Source: Antrihabitans spumae | Lineage (GTDB): Bacteria > Actinomycetota > Actinomycetes > Mycobacteriales > Mycobacteriaceae | Reading direction: 5' to 3' | NCBI RefSeq assembly: GCF_043944905.1 | Contig: NZ_JBIMSN010000034.1 | Span: 1-64,000, forward strand | DNA: 64,000 nt | In this document: positions 1-8,309 of the stretch, piece by piece | How the letters are laid out: every line of letters begins with the position of its first letter | Position numbering within the stretch: position 1 is the stretch's first letter | The notes under the pieces: generated by a model | Database searches by the model: none | Told to the model about the DNA's origin: nothing | Seen by the model: only the letters and a program-made list of their open reading frames with translations | Translations under genes and position numbers: made by a program

Positions 1-43
1 CCCCATTTTCACCCCAGCAGCGCGTCCGGAGGGCACCTTTAAC

Positions 44-63
44 TCACGAGCGGCGTAGCCGCC
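44..63 (-). repeat. Copy A of an intergenic repeat, partial
   Basis: Read on the minus strand, the bases just after the tetR stop begin GGCGGCTACGCCGCTCGTG, almost identical to the starts of the elements at 30901 and 36172. The palindromic second half is degenerate here. The rest of positions 1-43 shows no gene. Confidence 0.5.
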
Positions 64-746
64 TATCCTTCACGGATCTTGGCGAGGCTGACGAAGATCG
101 GCTGATCTGCATCGATGACGACGCCGAGTCGCTTCAGATGCGAGTCGATGATTCCCCAGATCAAGGGCGTCACCACAACGACGAAATTGTCCTTGTCCAG
201 CGGATCCCCGGCCGGTGTCGACTCCAACCAATAGTCGGCCGACGCGAGCATCGCCCCAACCGCGGCGTAAATCGCCAATTCCATTCCGGACGTCTCGACC
301 TCGACGGACTTCAATACCGCTTCGGCGATGCTGACCATCTTGCGTGCGACATCCCGCCCGATGTCGAGCGGAAACCCGGTGCCCTCGCCGCCGTACTGCG
401 ACCGACCACGGGCGAGAAATCGAAAGACCCCAGGATGTTCGGCGACCACGTCGGTGAATGCGCGAATCGTTTCCCCGAGCGTCGTCTCCGGAGAGCTCAG
501 TACAAAGTTGAAGTCGGGCCGAATCCGCCGAAATATGTCGTCAGCCATCCGCTGCGCGACGGCGCGGTAGAGGTCGTCCTTGTCCGCGAAGTAGCGATAC
601 AACCGCGGTTTGCTCGTATTCGCCTCGCGCGCAATGTCGTCCATGCTCGGATCCGGACCTTGCGCGTCGATCAGACGATATGCCGCGTCGACGAACTCGT
701 CTCGAACGCTCGTTTGGCCGTCCTCGGCCGACCTCGACTCGGTCAC
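63..746 (-). CDS. TetR/AcrR family transcriptional regulator
   Basis: A 227-aa regulator. The N-terminal helix-turn-helix (about residues 15-60) has the typical pattern DDIAREANTSKPRLYRYF followed by KDDLYRAV; the C-terminal ligand domain is family-variable. I chose the GTG at 746 because GGAGG lies 9 bases upstream and the TetR homology starts here. The open frame continues far upstream, but only as the antisense shadow of the next gene. It is divergent from the alpha/beta hydrolase operon starting near 996, so it probably controls that operon and itself. The ligand is unknown. Confidence 0.9.
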   Translation of the reverse strand: MTESRSAEDGQTSVRDEFVDAAYRLIDAQGPDPSMDDIAREANTSKPRLYRYFADKDDLYRAVAQRMADDIFRRIRPDFNFVLSSPETTLGETIRAFTDVVAEHPGVFRFLARGRSQYGGEGTGFPLDIGRDVARKMVSIAEAVLKSVEVETSGMELAIYAAVGAMLASADYWLESTPAGDPLDKDNFVVVVTPLIWGIIDSHLKRLGVVIDADQPIFVSLAKIREG

Positions 747-995
747 TACAGTTCGCCTCCGCGTCTTCTCATTTGAGGTCGATACTTTGCGACCGATACT
801 GCCACGCTCTGCACGGGTGAGTGTTACCGCGGCATAAAGCCTGACGCGAGGCGCGCGTTGCCTCCGTCCCACTTGACACAGCGCCAAGAAGGCGCGATTC
901 TCAGGTTGGTTGTACCGCAAGTAACGCTTATTGTTTCCGAAGGTACGGCGTCCTGCCTCACCGCCGAGGTTGGAATCGATCCCGACAGGATGACA

Positions 996-1961
996 ATGAA
1001 GTTGATCCGTCTCGCTCCCGATGCGCGCGACCGCACCGCACCCCGCCGATCGACCGTCCGCAGCGGTCCGATCGAGCTGGCTGTCTTCGAGTACGGACCT
1101 CGCGACCCGAGCACCGAAACAGTCGTCCTGATTCCTGGCTGGCCCGACACCCATCACCTGTGGAACGCCGTCGCGCCACTGCTCGCCGACCGTTTTCACG
1201 TCGTTGCCTACGACGTCCGCGGCCACGGTGAATCGACCGACCCAGCCGACGTAGCCGACTTCGCGCTTGCCGAACTCGCCAAGGATCTGTTCGCTGTCAT
1301 CGACGCGGTCAGCCCGGCTCGTCCCGTCCATGTAGTCGCCCACGACTGGGGTTCGGTGACCGCATGGGACGCAGTGTGCGAACCCGACGCCGAGAGCAGG
1401 ATCGCTTCCTTCACCTCGATCTCCGGACCGAACCTCGATCACCTTGGCAAATGGGTCCGCGATCGGCTGTCCAATCCGACGCTGCGCAATCTGTGGGGCC
1501 CGATCAGCCAGTTGCTCTCGTCCGCCTACACGGGGTTCTTCAAGTTGCCCGTCGTTCCCGACGCTTTCTTCCGAGTTGCAGGCACCGAGCGCGTATGGAC
1601 CCAGGCCCTGCGAATCATGGAAGCCATGCCGAACGAGCATCTCGAATTCTCCGAGACGCTGCGCGCGGACATGATCAGCGGTCTGCGGTACTACCGCGCC
1701 AACATCGTCGAGCGCCTGCTGCACCCGCGCGACCGCCACACCGAGGTTCCCGTCCAGCTGATCGTCAACACAAGAGACGTCGCAGTCCGTCCCGCAGGTT
1801 ACGACGACACCGGCAAGTGGGTCGCTGACCTCCGCCGCGTCGACGTGGCAGCCGGGCACTGGTTGCCCTACTCCCGACCCGAGCTGGTCGCGGAGCTAGC
1901 AACGACGTTCATCGACTCGCTCACCGCATCCGGTACAGACGCCACGAAGGAGTCCCTGTGA
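996..1961 (+). CDS. Alpha/beta fold hydrolase, epoxide-hydrolase-like
   Basis: A 321-aa hydrolase. It shows the HxxGWP-type oxyanion segment (LIPGWPDTHHLW), the strand VVAYDVRGHGES, a nucleophile elbow VVAHDWGSV whose central residue is Asp (as in epoxide hydrolases and haloalkane dehalogenases rather than Ser esterases), and a late His in AAGHWLPYS. The ATG at 996 has AGGA 6 bases upstream; an ATG at 990 is also possible. It is the first gene of a three-gene operon: its stop overlaps the next start by 4 bases. The substrate is not evident. Confidence 0.85.
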   Translation: MKLIRLAPDARDRTAPRRSTVRSGPIELAVFEYGPRDPSTETVVLIPGWPDTHHLWNAVAPLLADRFHVVAYDVRGHGESTDPADVADFALAELAKDLFAVIDAVSPARPVHVVAHDWGSVTAWDAVCEPDAESRIASFTSISGPNLDHLGKWVRDRLSNPTLRNLWGPISQLLSSAYTGFFKLPVVPDAFFRVAGTERVWTQALRIMEAMPNEHLEFSETLRADMISGLRYYRANIVERLLHPRDRHTEVPVQLIVNTRDVAVRPAGYDDTGKWVADLRRVDVAAGHWLPYSRPELVAELATTFIDSLTASGTDATKESL

Positions 1962-2875
1962 AACTGCTCGGTCGCGATACCGTCGCCACACCAGACAAGT
2001 CCATCACCGACCCCGGCAAGGTCGACCTGCATGCCCGCAACGTCACGTTCGACTGGGCGGACACCCCGTTGCACTGGATGCCGGACGAGCCGACCGCATC
2101 GCATCTGATCAGCGCACTCACCCTGCTGCTCCCCGAGGGCGAGCGGATGTTCTGCGCAACGTTCACCGAGGCGTTGCCGCTGATCAAGGACCAGAAGCTG
2201 CGTGAGGATGTGCTCGGCTTCATCGGCCAGGAGTCGATGCACGCCGAAACGCACGACAAGGTGATCTGGGAGTTCCTCGCCGCGCACGACATCGACGCCC
2301 GCAGCTTCGTCGACCACGTCGAGTACCTGTTCCGCAGAATCATCGGGCCTCGTCCCGGCATCCGTCCTGCAGCGCAGCAGCAGTACCTCGTCGAGCGGCT
2401 TGCCGTCATATCCGGCCTCGAGCACATGTTCGCCTTCCTCGGCGACTGGATCATCAATGCCGACCTGGAGAAGTTCGGCGGCGAACCCCGCATGCTCGAC
2501 CTCTACCGGTGGCACGGCGCCGAGGAAGTCGAGCATCGCCACGTTGCCCATGACGTCGCCGAATACTTCGAGGTCGGCTACTTCCGTCGCAACACGACAA
2601 TGGTCCTCGGTGTGGCAAGCCTGCTCATCTTCGTGGTCAGGGGCACGAAATACCTGACCAACGAAGATCCGTCGATGGACAACCCCGGCTACGCAAAGAC
2701 GCTGGCGCGTGTGTTCGGTGCGATGTACCGCGGCGCGCTTCCCACGCTTCCGATGATCGGCAAGAGCCTTCTCCTCTGCCTCAAGCCCGGCTACTCACCC
2801 GAGTCGGTCGGCAACACGGCACAGGCCCTTGCCTACCTGGCCAAATCGCCCGCCGCACGGGCTGCGGCGTCTTGA
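1958..2875 (+). CDS. Metal-dependent hydrolase family (COG3687/PF10118), possible di-iron protein
   Basis: A 305-aa protein of the family usually annotated as predicted metal-dependent hydrolase. The ligands visible are E62, E92-S-M-H95, E155 and E190-V-E-H193, that is E/ExxH/E/ExxH with about 30-35 residues within each pair, the pattern of ferritin-like di-iron oxygenases. A hydrophobic segment near residues 210-225 may touch the membrane. GTG start overlaps the upstream stop (GTGA). The next gene, also overlapping, encodes a 2Fe-2S flavin reductase, so this may be a redox enzyme rather than a hydrolase; that is inference. Confidence 0.8.
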   Translation: MKLLGRDTVATPDKSITDPGKVDLHARNVTFDWADTPLHWMPDEPTASHLISALTLLLPEGERMFCATFTEALPLIKDQKLREDVLGFIGQESMHAETHDKVIWEFLAAHDIDARSFVDHVEYLFRRIIGPRPGIRPAAQQQYLVERLAVISGLEHMFAFLGDWIINADLEKFGGEPRMLDLYRWHGAEEVEHRHVAHDVAEYFEVGYFRRNTTMVLGVASLLIFVVRGTKYLTNEDPSMDNPGYAKTLARVFGAMYRGALPTLPMIGKSLLLCLKPGYSPESVGNTAQALAYLAKSPAARAAAS

Positions 2876-3981
2876 CCGGTTATCGACCGGCACCCAAGGT
2901 CGTGCCGCCCAATCTGTACGGGCGGCGCGACCGTGACCTGACGATCCGGTTCTACGACAAGTTCATCGGCGGCTACGTAGGCTGGTCGATGTTGATCCAT
3001 CGGCGCGCGGTCAAATCTCGCGTCGACGACAACACGACGACCATGGTGATCCTCGAAAAGCGAGTCGAGGCGCAGGACGAGAACGTCATAAGCCTGATTC
3101 TCGCTGCACCGGACGATCGCGAACTGCTGCCATGGCACCCCGGCGCACATCTCGATCTGCGGCTGCCCTCGGGTCGACAACGGCAGTACTCGCTGTGCGG
3201 TGATCCCGCGGATCGGCGGCGCTATCGATTTGCTGTGCGTCGCATACCCGACGGCAACGGCGGCTCGATAGAGATACACGACGAACTGCAGGTCGGATCC
3301 GAGATCAAGGTTCGTGGACCCCACAACGGATTCGGTTTCGTCGCACCCGGTTACGGGTCACCGGCCAAGCATCTGCATTTCGTCGCAGGCGGTATCGGGA
3401 TCACGCCGATTCTGCCGATGGCTCGACTGGCACAACGACTGCAACTCGACTGGACGATGACCTACACGGGTCGCAGTCGTGATTCGCTGCCGTTTCTCGA
3501 CGAGTTCGCCGAATTCGGGGACCGGGTAACCATCCGGACCGACGACGAGCACGGTCTGCCTGACCCCAAAGAGCTGCTGAACGACGTCCGACCGAACACC
3601 GCGATCTACACCTGCGGTCCGGTCCCGATGATCGGCGGGATGCTCGACGTCCTACGCAACAACCCTGAGGTCGAGTTCCACTACGAACGCTTCTCGGCGC
3701 CACCGGTCGTCGACGGCACCGCTTTCGAAGTGGAGTTGGCGCGAACCGGCGAAACCTTAGAGGTGCCCGCCGATCGAACCGTACTCGAGGTGGTCCGACA
3801 GAAGCGGCCCAACATCGCGTACTCGTGCCAGCAGGGGTTCTGCCGTACGTGCATCGTTCGGGTGTTGAAGGGCACGGTCGATCACCGCGACACCGCGCTC
3901 ATCGACGAGGACCGCGATCGCGGCGACATGCTTGTCTGTGTTTCCCGTGCGGCAGGCGATCGACTCGTGCTCGATCTCTGA
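2872..3981 (+). CDS. Ferredoxin-NADP-reductase-type oxidoreductase with C-terminal 2Fe-2S (PDR/VanB family)
   Basis: A 369-aa electron-transfer protein. A flavin-binding barrel contains RQYSLCGDP (about residue 105), a nucleotide-binding domain contains FVAGGIGITPILPM and TCGPVPMI, and a C-terminal plant-type ferredoxin domain has SCQQGFCRTC plus a last Cys in DMLVCVSRA. An N-terminal extension of about 55 residues precedes the reductase core. The TTG start overlaps the upstream stop by 4 bases. No Rieske oxygenase is nearby; the overlapping upstream gene product is the only obvious electron acceptor in the operon. Confidence 0.9.
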   Translation: MTGYRPAPKVVPPNLYGRRDRDLTIRFYDKFIGGYVGWSMLIHRRAVKSRVDDNTTTMVILEKRVEAQDENVISLILAAPDDRELLPWHPGAHLDLRLPSGRQRQYSLCGDPADRRRYRFAVRRIPDGNGGSIEIHDELQVGSEIKVRGPHNGFGFVAPGYGSPAKHLHFVAGGIGITPILPMARLAQRLQLDWTMTYTGRSRDSLPFLDEFAEFGDRVTIRTDDEHGLPDPKELLNDVRPNTAIYTCGPVPMIGGMLDVLRNNPEVEFHYERFSAPPVVDGTAFEVELARTGETLEVPADRTVLEVVRQKRPNIAYSCQQGFCRTCIVRVLKGTVDHRDTALIDEDRDRGDMLVCVSRAAGDRLVLDL

Positions 3982-4647
3982 TCAGTGCGTGTTGGCGTTC
4001 TGCACTTGTGTGACAAGCCCCTGTGCAACAACCGAATTCACGATCGCCGGATCCGCGCCCAACCCCGTCATCAGATTGATCAGTGCCGGGACCAGGATGC
4101 GCTCGGCGGCCTCGCGCCCTGACCCGAAGTAGCCCGCGGTGTGCAGCATCAGGACGCCGTGCAGCGTGCTCCACAGCTGCGCGGCTACGTTCGTCGCGTC
4201 GTCGGCGACGATCTGGCCTGCAGCAATCGCTCGTCCGGTCGCCTCGATGATCTCGTCGAAGGTGTACTTGCCCGCGCTGAGTTCGTCGGGCGTGTTCGGT
4301 CGGTAGCCGCCGAGCGAGGCGCTGCCGAACATCACCGCGTAGAGATGCGGATTCGCCAGTGCATTGGTTACGTATGCGCGCGACAGCCCCGCGAGGTCGG
4401 CGACTGGGTTGTCGGTCCGCTCGACATCGTCGAAGAGGTCGGACAACCGGGCGAAACCCTCGTCGACAACGGCATCGACGAGGTCGCCTATCGAGCCGAA
4501 ATGTGTGTAGACGGCCATGGTCGTCGCACCTGCCTCGGCGGCGGTCCGCCGCGTGGTCAGCGCGCTCGGACCCTCCACTGCCAGCAGTTTTGCCGCAGCT
4601 TCGAGTAGCCGAGAACGCATCTCGGGGTCGGCTCGGCGCTTGCTCAT
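3982..4647 (-). CDS. TetR/AcrR family transcriptional regulator
   Basis: A 221-aa regulator. HTH region LTTRRTAAEAGATTMAVYTHF (residues about 29-49) and a TetR_C-like domain with SRAYVTNALANPHLYAVMF. Start at the ATG MSKRRADPEM (4647); the longer open frame upstream crosses the neighbouring gene antisense. Its stop abuts the stop of the reductase gene. It is divergent from the SnoaL-SDR operon, and a perfect palindrome lies between the two starts, the probable operator for both directions. Confidence 0.9.
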   Translation of the reverse strand: MSKRRADPEMRSRLLEAAAKLLAVEGPSALTTRRTAAEAGATTMAVYTHFGSIGDLVDAVVDEGFARLSDLFDDVERTDNPVADLAGLSRAYVTNALANPHLYAVMFGSASLGGYRPNTPDELSAGKYTFDEIIEATGRAIAAGQIVADDATNVAAQLWSTLHGVLMLHTAGYFGSGREAAERILVPALINLMTGLGADPAIVNSVVAQGLVTQVQNANTH

Positions 4648-4688
4648 ATCGGTCGCTCTCGTGTTGTAGACGCTGCAATAACGCAATG

Positions 4689-4706
4689 GTATAACAGTTG
4701 TTATAC
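4689..4706. promoter_or_regulatory. Operator-like palindrome GTATAACAGTTGTTATAC
   Basis: Perfect 8-2-8 inverted repeat GTATAACA-GT-TGTTATAC in the divergent region between tetR (start 4647) and the SnoaL-like gene (start 4736). It is AT-rich against a GC-rich background, and placed where a TetR dimer would block both promoters. Confidence 0.7.
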
Positions 4707-4735
4707 GTTTGCCGTCGAACCGACAGGACCACCCT

Positions 4736-5152
4736 ATGCACCCGTTCCGCGCCGCAGTCGAAGCCAAGCAGTGGGACGCGCTTCCGCAACTCCTCGCCGA
4801 GGACGTCGTCTTCCGCAGCCCCATCGCGCACAAGCCGTACCACGGCCGGGACACGGTCGGAGCGATTCTCAGCGCTGTCTCCAATGTCTTCGAGGACCTC
4901 ACCTACGCCAAGGAAATCGGCGGCGAGGGCGACGCTGATCACGCGCTTGTCTTCAACGCGAAGGTCGGCGTACTGGACATCCAGGGCTGCGACTTCCTGC
5001 ACACCCGCGAAGACGGACAGATCGACGAATTCACCGTTATGCTCCGGCCGCTCAAGGCCGTCACCCTCTTCGCCGAGAAGATGTCCATACAGTTCGCCGC
5101 GGCGATGGAACAGATGGCGCAGGCACACGCAGCTGCAGAGGCAGCAAAGTGA
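4736..5152 (+). CDS. SnoaL-like/NTF2-fold protein
   Basis: A 138-aa single-domain protein resembling the nuclear-transport-factor-2/SnoaL fold (FRAAVEAKQWDALPQLLAEDVVFRSP, then a buried-core pattern ending in FTVMLRPLKA). Members include isomerases, hydratases and proteins without known activity. I start at the ATG at 4736 (AGGA 9 bases upstream); a TTG at 4709 is in frame but lies only 3 bases after the palindrome. The gene overlaps the SDR gene by 4 bases, so the two products probably act together. Confidence 0.8.
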   Translation: MHPFRAAVEAKQWDALPQLLAEDVVFRSPIAHKPYHGRDTVGAILSAVSNVFEDLTYAKEIGGEGDADHALVFNAKVGVLDIQGCDFLHTREDGQIDEFTVMLRPLKAVTLFAEKMSIQFAAAMEQMAQAHAAAEAAK

Positions 5153-6033
5153 CCGATGTGCTTGCCGGCAAAACGGCCTTCATCAGCGGCGGTAGTCGTG
5201 GCATCGGTCTGGAGATTGCACGCACGCTCGCACGTGCGGGCGCGAACATCGCCATGATCGCCAAGACCGACACCCCGAACCCCAAGCTGCCCGGCACAAT
5301 TCACGACGCCGCAGACGAGCTGCGAGCGTTGGGCGCCGACGTCCTTCCGATCGTCGGCGACATTCGCGACGACGATCGCGTAGCCGAAGCCGTTGCCCAG
5401 ACCGTGCAGAAATTCGGTGGCCTCGACCTGTGCATCAACAATGCGAGCGCGCTCAATCTGGCTGATATCGGTTCGCTGCCCATGAAGCGGTTCGACCTGA
5501 TCCAGTCGGTGAATGTACGTGGGACCTTCGTCGTCACGCAGGCGTGCCTGCCGCACCTTCGCAAATCCGAGCACGCACGTGTGCTGACGCTGTCGCCGCC
5601 GCTGAACCTCGACCCCACCTGGTTCGCGCCGTCGGCGTACACCGTCTCCAAGTACGGCATGAGCATCGTCACGCTCGGCGTCGCGCAGACCGAACGTGCG
5701 AACGGCGTTGCGGCGAACTGCCTTTGGCCGCTGACCGCCATCGCGACCGCTGCGGTCCAGAACCTGCTCGGCGGCGACGAAGGAGTCGCGCATTCGCGCA
5801 CACCGCAGATCGTCGCCGACGCGGCAGCCATCATGTTGGGCCGCGACGTCGATTACACAGGCAACACCGCGATCGTCGAAGACGTCCTCGCCGAAGAAGG
5901 CATCACCGACCTGTCTGCATACAGCCACAAGCCGGGGCAGACCTCGTTCGCACCGGACTTCTTCATCGATCCGAAGCGCCTGTCCGACGACGACAGCTCA
6001 GCCGAAGCCCTGAAGATGCTGTACGACCTGTAG
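5149..6033 (+). CDS. SDR family oxidoreductase, HSDL2-like
   Basis: A 294-aa short-chain dehydrogenase. Rossmann motif GGSRGIG near residue 14, NNAS at about 100 and the catalytic YxxxK as YTVSK near 162. An insert after the second strand (KTDTPNPKLPGTIHDAADEL) and the Trp-Pro in NCLWPLT are typical of the HSDL2-like group, linked to lipid metabolism. A C-terminal extension ends with FAPDFFIDPKRL. GTG start in a 4-base overlap with the upstream gene. The catalytic Ser position reads LSPP. Confidence 0.88.
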   Translation: MTDVLAGKTAFISGGSRGIGLEIARTLARAGANIAMIAKTDTPNPKLPGTIHDAADELRALGADVLPIVGDIRDDDRVAEAVAQTVQKFGGLDLCINNASALNLADIGSLPMKRFDLIQSVNVRGTFVVTQACLPHLRKSEHARVLTLSPPLNLDPTWFAPSAYTVSKYGMSIVTLGVAQTERANGVAANCLWPLTAIATAAVQNLLGGDEGVAHSRTPQIVADAAAIMLGRDVDYTGNTAIVEDVLAEEGITDLSAYSHKPGQTSFAPDFFIDPKRLSDDDSSAEALKMLYDL

Positions 6034-6038
6034 CGGTA

Positions 6039-8309
6039 TCAGCGCCCGCTGCCGATCGGCAGACCGATGATCATCGAAAGTGCGGTTGCAACGAACGGCG
6101 GCAACTCCGCTGCGACACCAGGCTCGAGAAGTGTGCTCGGCACCGTCCGGATGTCGCAACCGGACGGTGTCGGCGCACCGGGAGCCAGCCGCTCCTTCAG
6201 CCACTTGAACGCTGCCGGTCCGCCGGTGGCAACCACGGTGCCGTGGGTGGTGAAGATCTGCGGCGCAGGGTTGGGTGGCAACTCTTCACGGCGATAGGTC
6301 ACCGCGGCACCTCGTGCGCAGTAGCCGTTGACCAGCTTGTCCGTCCCGACGATCGGCGCGACTTCTTCGGTGACGCCGTTGTAGACATATACCGGCGCTG
6401 TCGGGGTCCGATCGGTGACACCGCGGGCATCGATCTCTCGACGCAACACCGGGTTGGCGAGGACGACGTCGATCGGGGCAGTCAGGAAGTTCTCGTAACG
6501 AATCCAGATGTTGCTCAACACATTCTGCGAAGCGCAGTGATTGCGAGTCTCGTCGATGACTGCCTTGCCCTGCGGGGTCAGATATTTCGCAAGTTCGGTT
6601 TCGAACTCCGGAGAATCCTTGCCGATCGCCGACAGTGCGAGCGGAATGAGTCCGCCGAGCAGCGCTCCGTTCACCGACCTGAGCGACGCTTCGAGATCGC
6701 GCTCCGGCGCACCGAAGGCCGCGCCCTTGATGTTCAGCTCGGGAGCGTAGGTCGGCTGCTCTTCGACTGCCAAACTGCTGGCGATCGCACCACCGGAGTA
6801 GCCCCAGAGTGCGGTCGGCGTCGCGGCGCCCGATAACCCGAGCGGACCGAAATTCTCCGCTGCCCGAATCCCGTCCAGCACGGCGAACCCGGGCTGCCGC
6901 GGCGTGAGGAAGCGGTTGTCGATGCCACCGTGGTCCGGCATGGCGACGGCCCAGCCCTCGGCCAAACCACCTGCGGCAAAGGCAATCTCCGCGGCAGGGA
7001 CGGGCAGGGTGATCGGACCGGCCGGGCTGCTGAAATCGATCGGCAGACCGTTGACAAGGCCGTACGACGGGTTGCAAATTCGCAGCGTCGAGTCGGTCGC
7101 GCCCTGATAGGACAGCAGTGGCCGCGGCTTGGCAGGACCTTCGGGGATCATCACGGTGGTGACTGCGGCATCGGGCGCGCCGTTCGCATCGGCCGTTCGG
7201 TACAGCAGCTGCCAGGCTTGCACCCTGATCGGGAACAACTGGAACGCTTTGACCGGGACAGGCCTGCTTCTGATGATGTCGCCTGCCGCAAACGACGCGA
7301 GGTCGGACGGCCGATCGTAGAACGCATCTGCGGGCGGCGCAGGTTCTGCCGCCGCGCGTGGAACCTGGGCCACCGACAGCATCGTCGCTGCCGCTACGAA
7401 GGCGACGACAATTGCGATAACACGCGCCGCCCAACGCCGCTGATCGTCGATGACTAGAGCTGCACCCCACTGTGACATGGACAACATCCAATCACACGTG
7501 AACTTCTGCTCGGCCCCTTTCGGTGGCAGCGGAAAGAAGTAGCTGGTTCGTTCCTGATACTCCGGATATCCCGGGCGTTTCGACATCGATTTCTCCAAAA
7601 GCCGCGCACCCGTCGCAAAGATCAGGAAATACGTCATAACGATGGGCGACAGAATCGTCAGCACACCCGGCCACGCGCTGGCCGCGATCAGCCACACGCC
7701 CCACCACACGCAGGCGTCGCCGAAGTAGTTGGGGTGCCGGGTCCAGGACCAGAGGCCACGATCCATGATCGTGCCCTTGTTCGCCGGATCGGCTTTGAAG
7801 CGATTGAGCTGCTCGTCGCCGATGGCCTCGAACAGCAAGCCGACGAACCACACGACCAGACCCGCGACGAAGACGAACCGCCAAGGTCCCGTCGTCGGAC
7901 CCGCGGCCGCCGATACCTGCAACGGCAACGACACGAACCACTGCGCAGCAGCCTGGGTGAGGAAGATCTTGCGAACGATTGTGCCGGGTCCGCCGCCTGG
8001 TCGGTCCAACAGGTCGCGATAGCGCGGATCCTCGCCTTTGCCAACGGATTTGCGATGGACGTGCCAGGCCAGCCGGAGTCCCCAGATCGCGGCTAGGACC
8101 AACAACAACCAGCGCCGGGACGAATCACCGTCGCCGAGTATCGCCGCAACGGCCGCGACGACGACGAAACCGATGCCCCAGGTGACGTCGACGACGTTGT
8201 AACGCCCGATCTTTCGGCCGATCGCGAAGGTGACCGCCTGAAGGACCGCCAATGCCAGCAGTGAGACCAGAGCGATCAGCCCGAAACAGGCAGGCGAGAA
8301 GTTGTTCAC
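6039..8309 (-). CDS. Fusion protein: DUF1295 membrane enzyme + secretory lipase (LIP family)
   Basis: A 756-aa open frame. Residues 1 to about 265 are a DUF1295/steroid-5-alpha-reductase-type membrane protein with several membrane segments and the signature LWSWTRHPNYFGD; this family normally ends at the TSYFFPLPPK segment. The same frame continues without a stop through a signal-peptide-like segment (AARVIAIVVAFVAAATML, then RAAAEP) into a full secretory lipase with nucleophile GYSGG and a late His in TTHGT. The GTG start at 8309 overlaps the upstream stop (GTGA). In-frame ATGs at 7487 and 7478 could start a separate lipase, but neither has a Shine-Dalgarno sequence. A sequencing error hiding a stop is possible. 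Confidence 0.75.
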   Translation of the reverse strand: MNNFSPACFGLIALVSLLALAVLQAVTFAIGRKIGRYNVVDVTWGIGFVVVAAVAAILGDGDSSRRWLLLVLAAIWGLRLAWHVHRKSVGKGEDPRYRDLLDRPGGGPGTIVRKIFLTQAAAQWFVSLPLQVSAAAGPTTGPWRFVFVAGLVVWFVGLLFEAIGDEQLNRFKADPANKGTIMDRGLWSWTRHPNYFGDACVWWGVWLIAASAWPGVLTILSPIVMTYFLIFATGARLLEKSMSKRPGYPEYQERTSYFFPLPPKGAEQKFTCDWMLSMSQWGAALVIDDQRRWAARVIAIVVAFVAAATMLSVAQVPRAAAEPAPPADAFYDRPSDLASFAAGDIIRSRPVPVKAFQLFPIRVQAWQLLYRTADANGAPDAAVTTVMIPEGPAKPRPLLSYQGATDSTLRICNPSYGLVNGLPIDFSSPAGPITLPVPAAEIAFAAGGLAEGWAVAMPDHGGIDNRFLTPRQPGFAVLDGIRAAENFGPLGLSGAATPTALWGYSGGAIASSLAVEEQPTYAPELNIKGAAFGAPERDLEASLRSVNGALLGGLIPLALSAIGKDSPEFETELAKYLTPQGKAVIDETRNHCASQNVLSNIWIRYENFLTAPIDVVLANPVLRREIDARGVTDRTPTAPVYVYNGVTEEVAPIVGTDKLVNGYCARGAAVTYRREELPPNPAPQIFTTHGTVVATGGPAAFKWLKERLAPGAPTPSGCDIRTVPSTLLEPGVAAELPPFVATALSMIIGLPIGSGR

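Noticed and set aside
873..878. TTGACA as a promoter for the first operon
   Set aside because: The -35 match is perfect, but no acceptable -10 follows at 16-18 bases, so I did not list it.
63..1859. A 598-codon leftward open frame ending in the first TetR
   Set aside because: Only the last 227 codons look like protein; the upstream part is antisense to the alpha/beta hydrolase gene. A GTG with GGAGG marks the true start.
7441..7500. Treating the lipase as a separate gene starting at 7487 or 7478
   Set aside because: No stop ends the DUF1295 frame and neither ATG has a Shine-Dalgarno. I kept one fused CDS and flagged the doubt.
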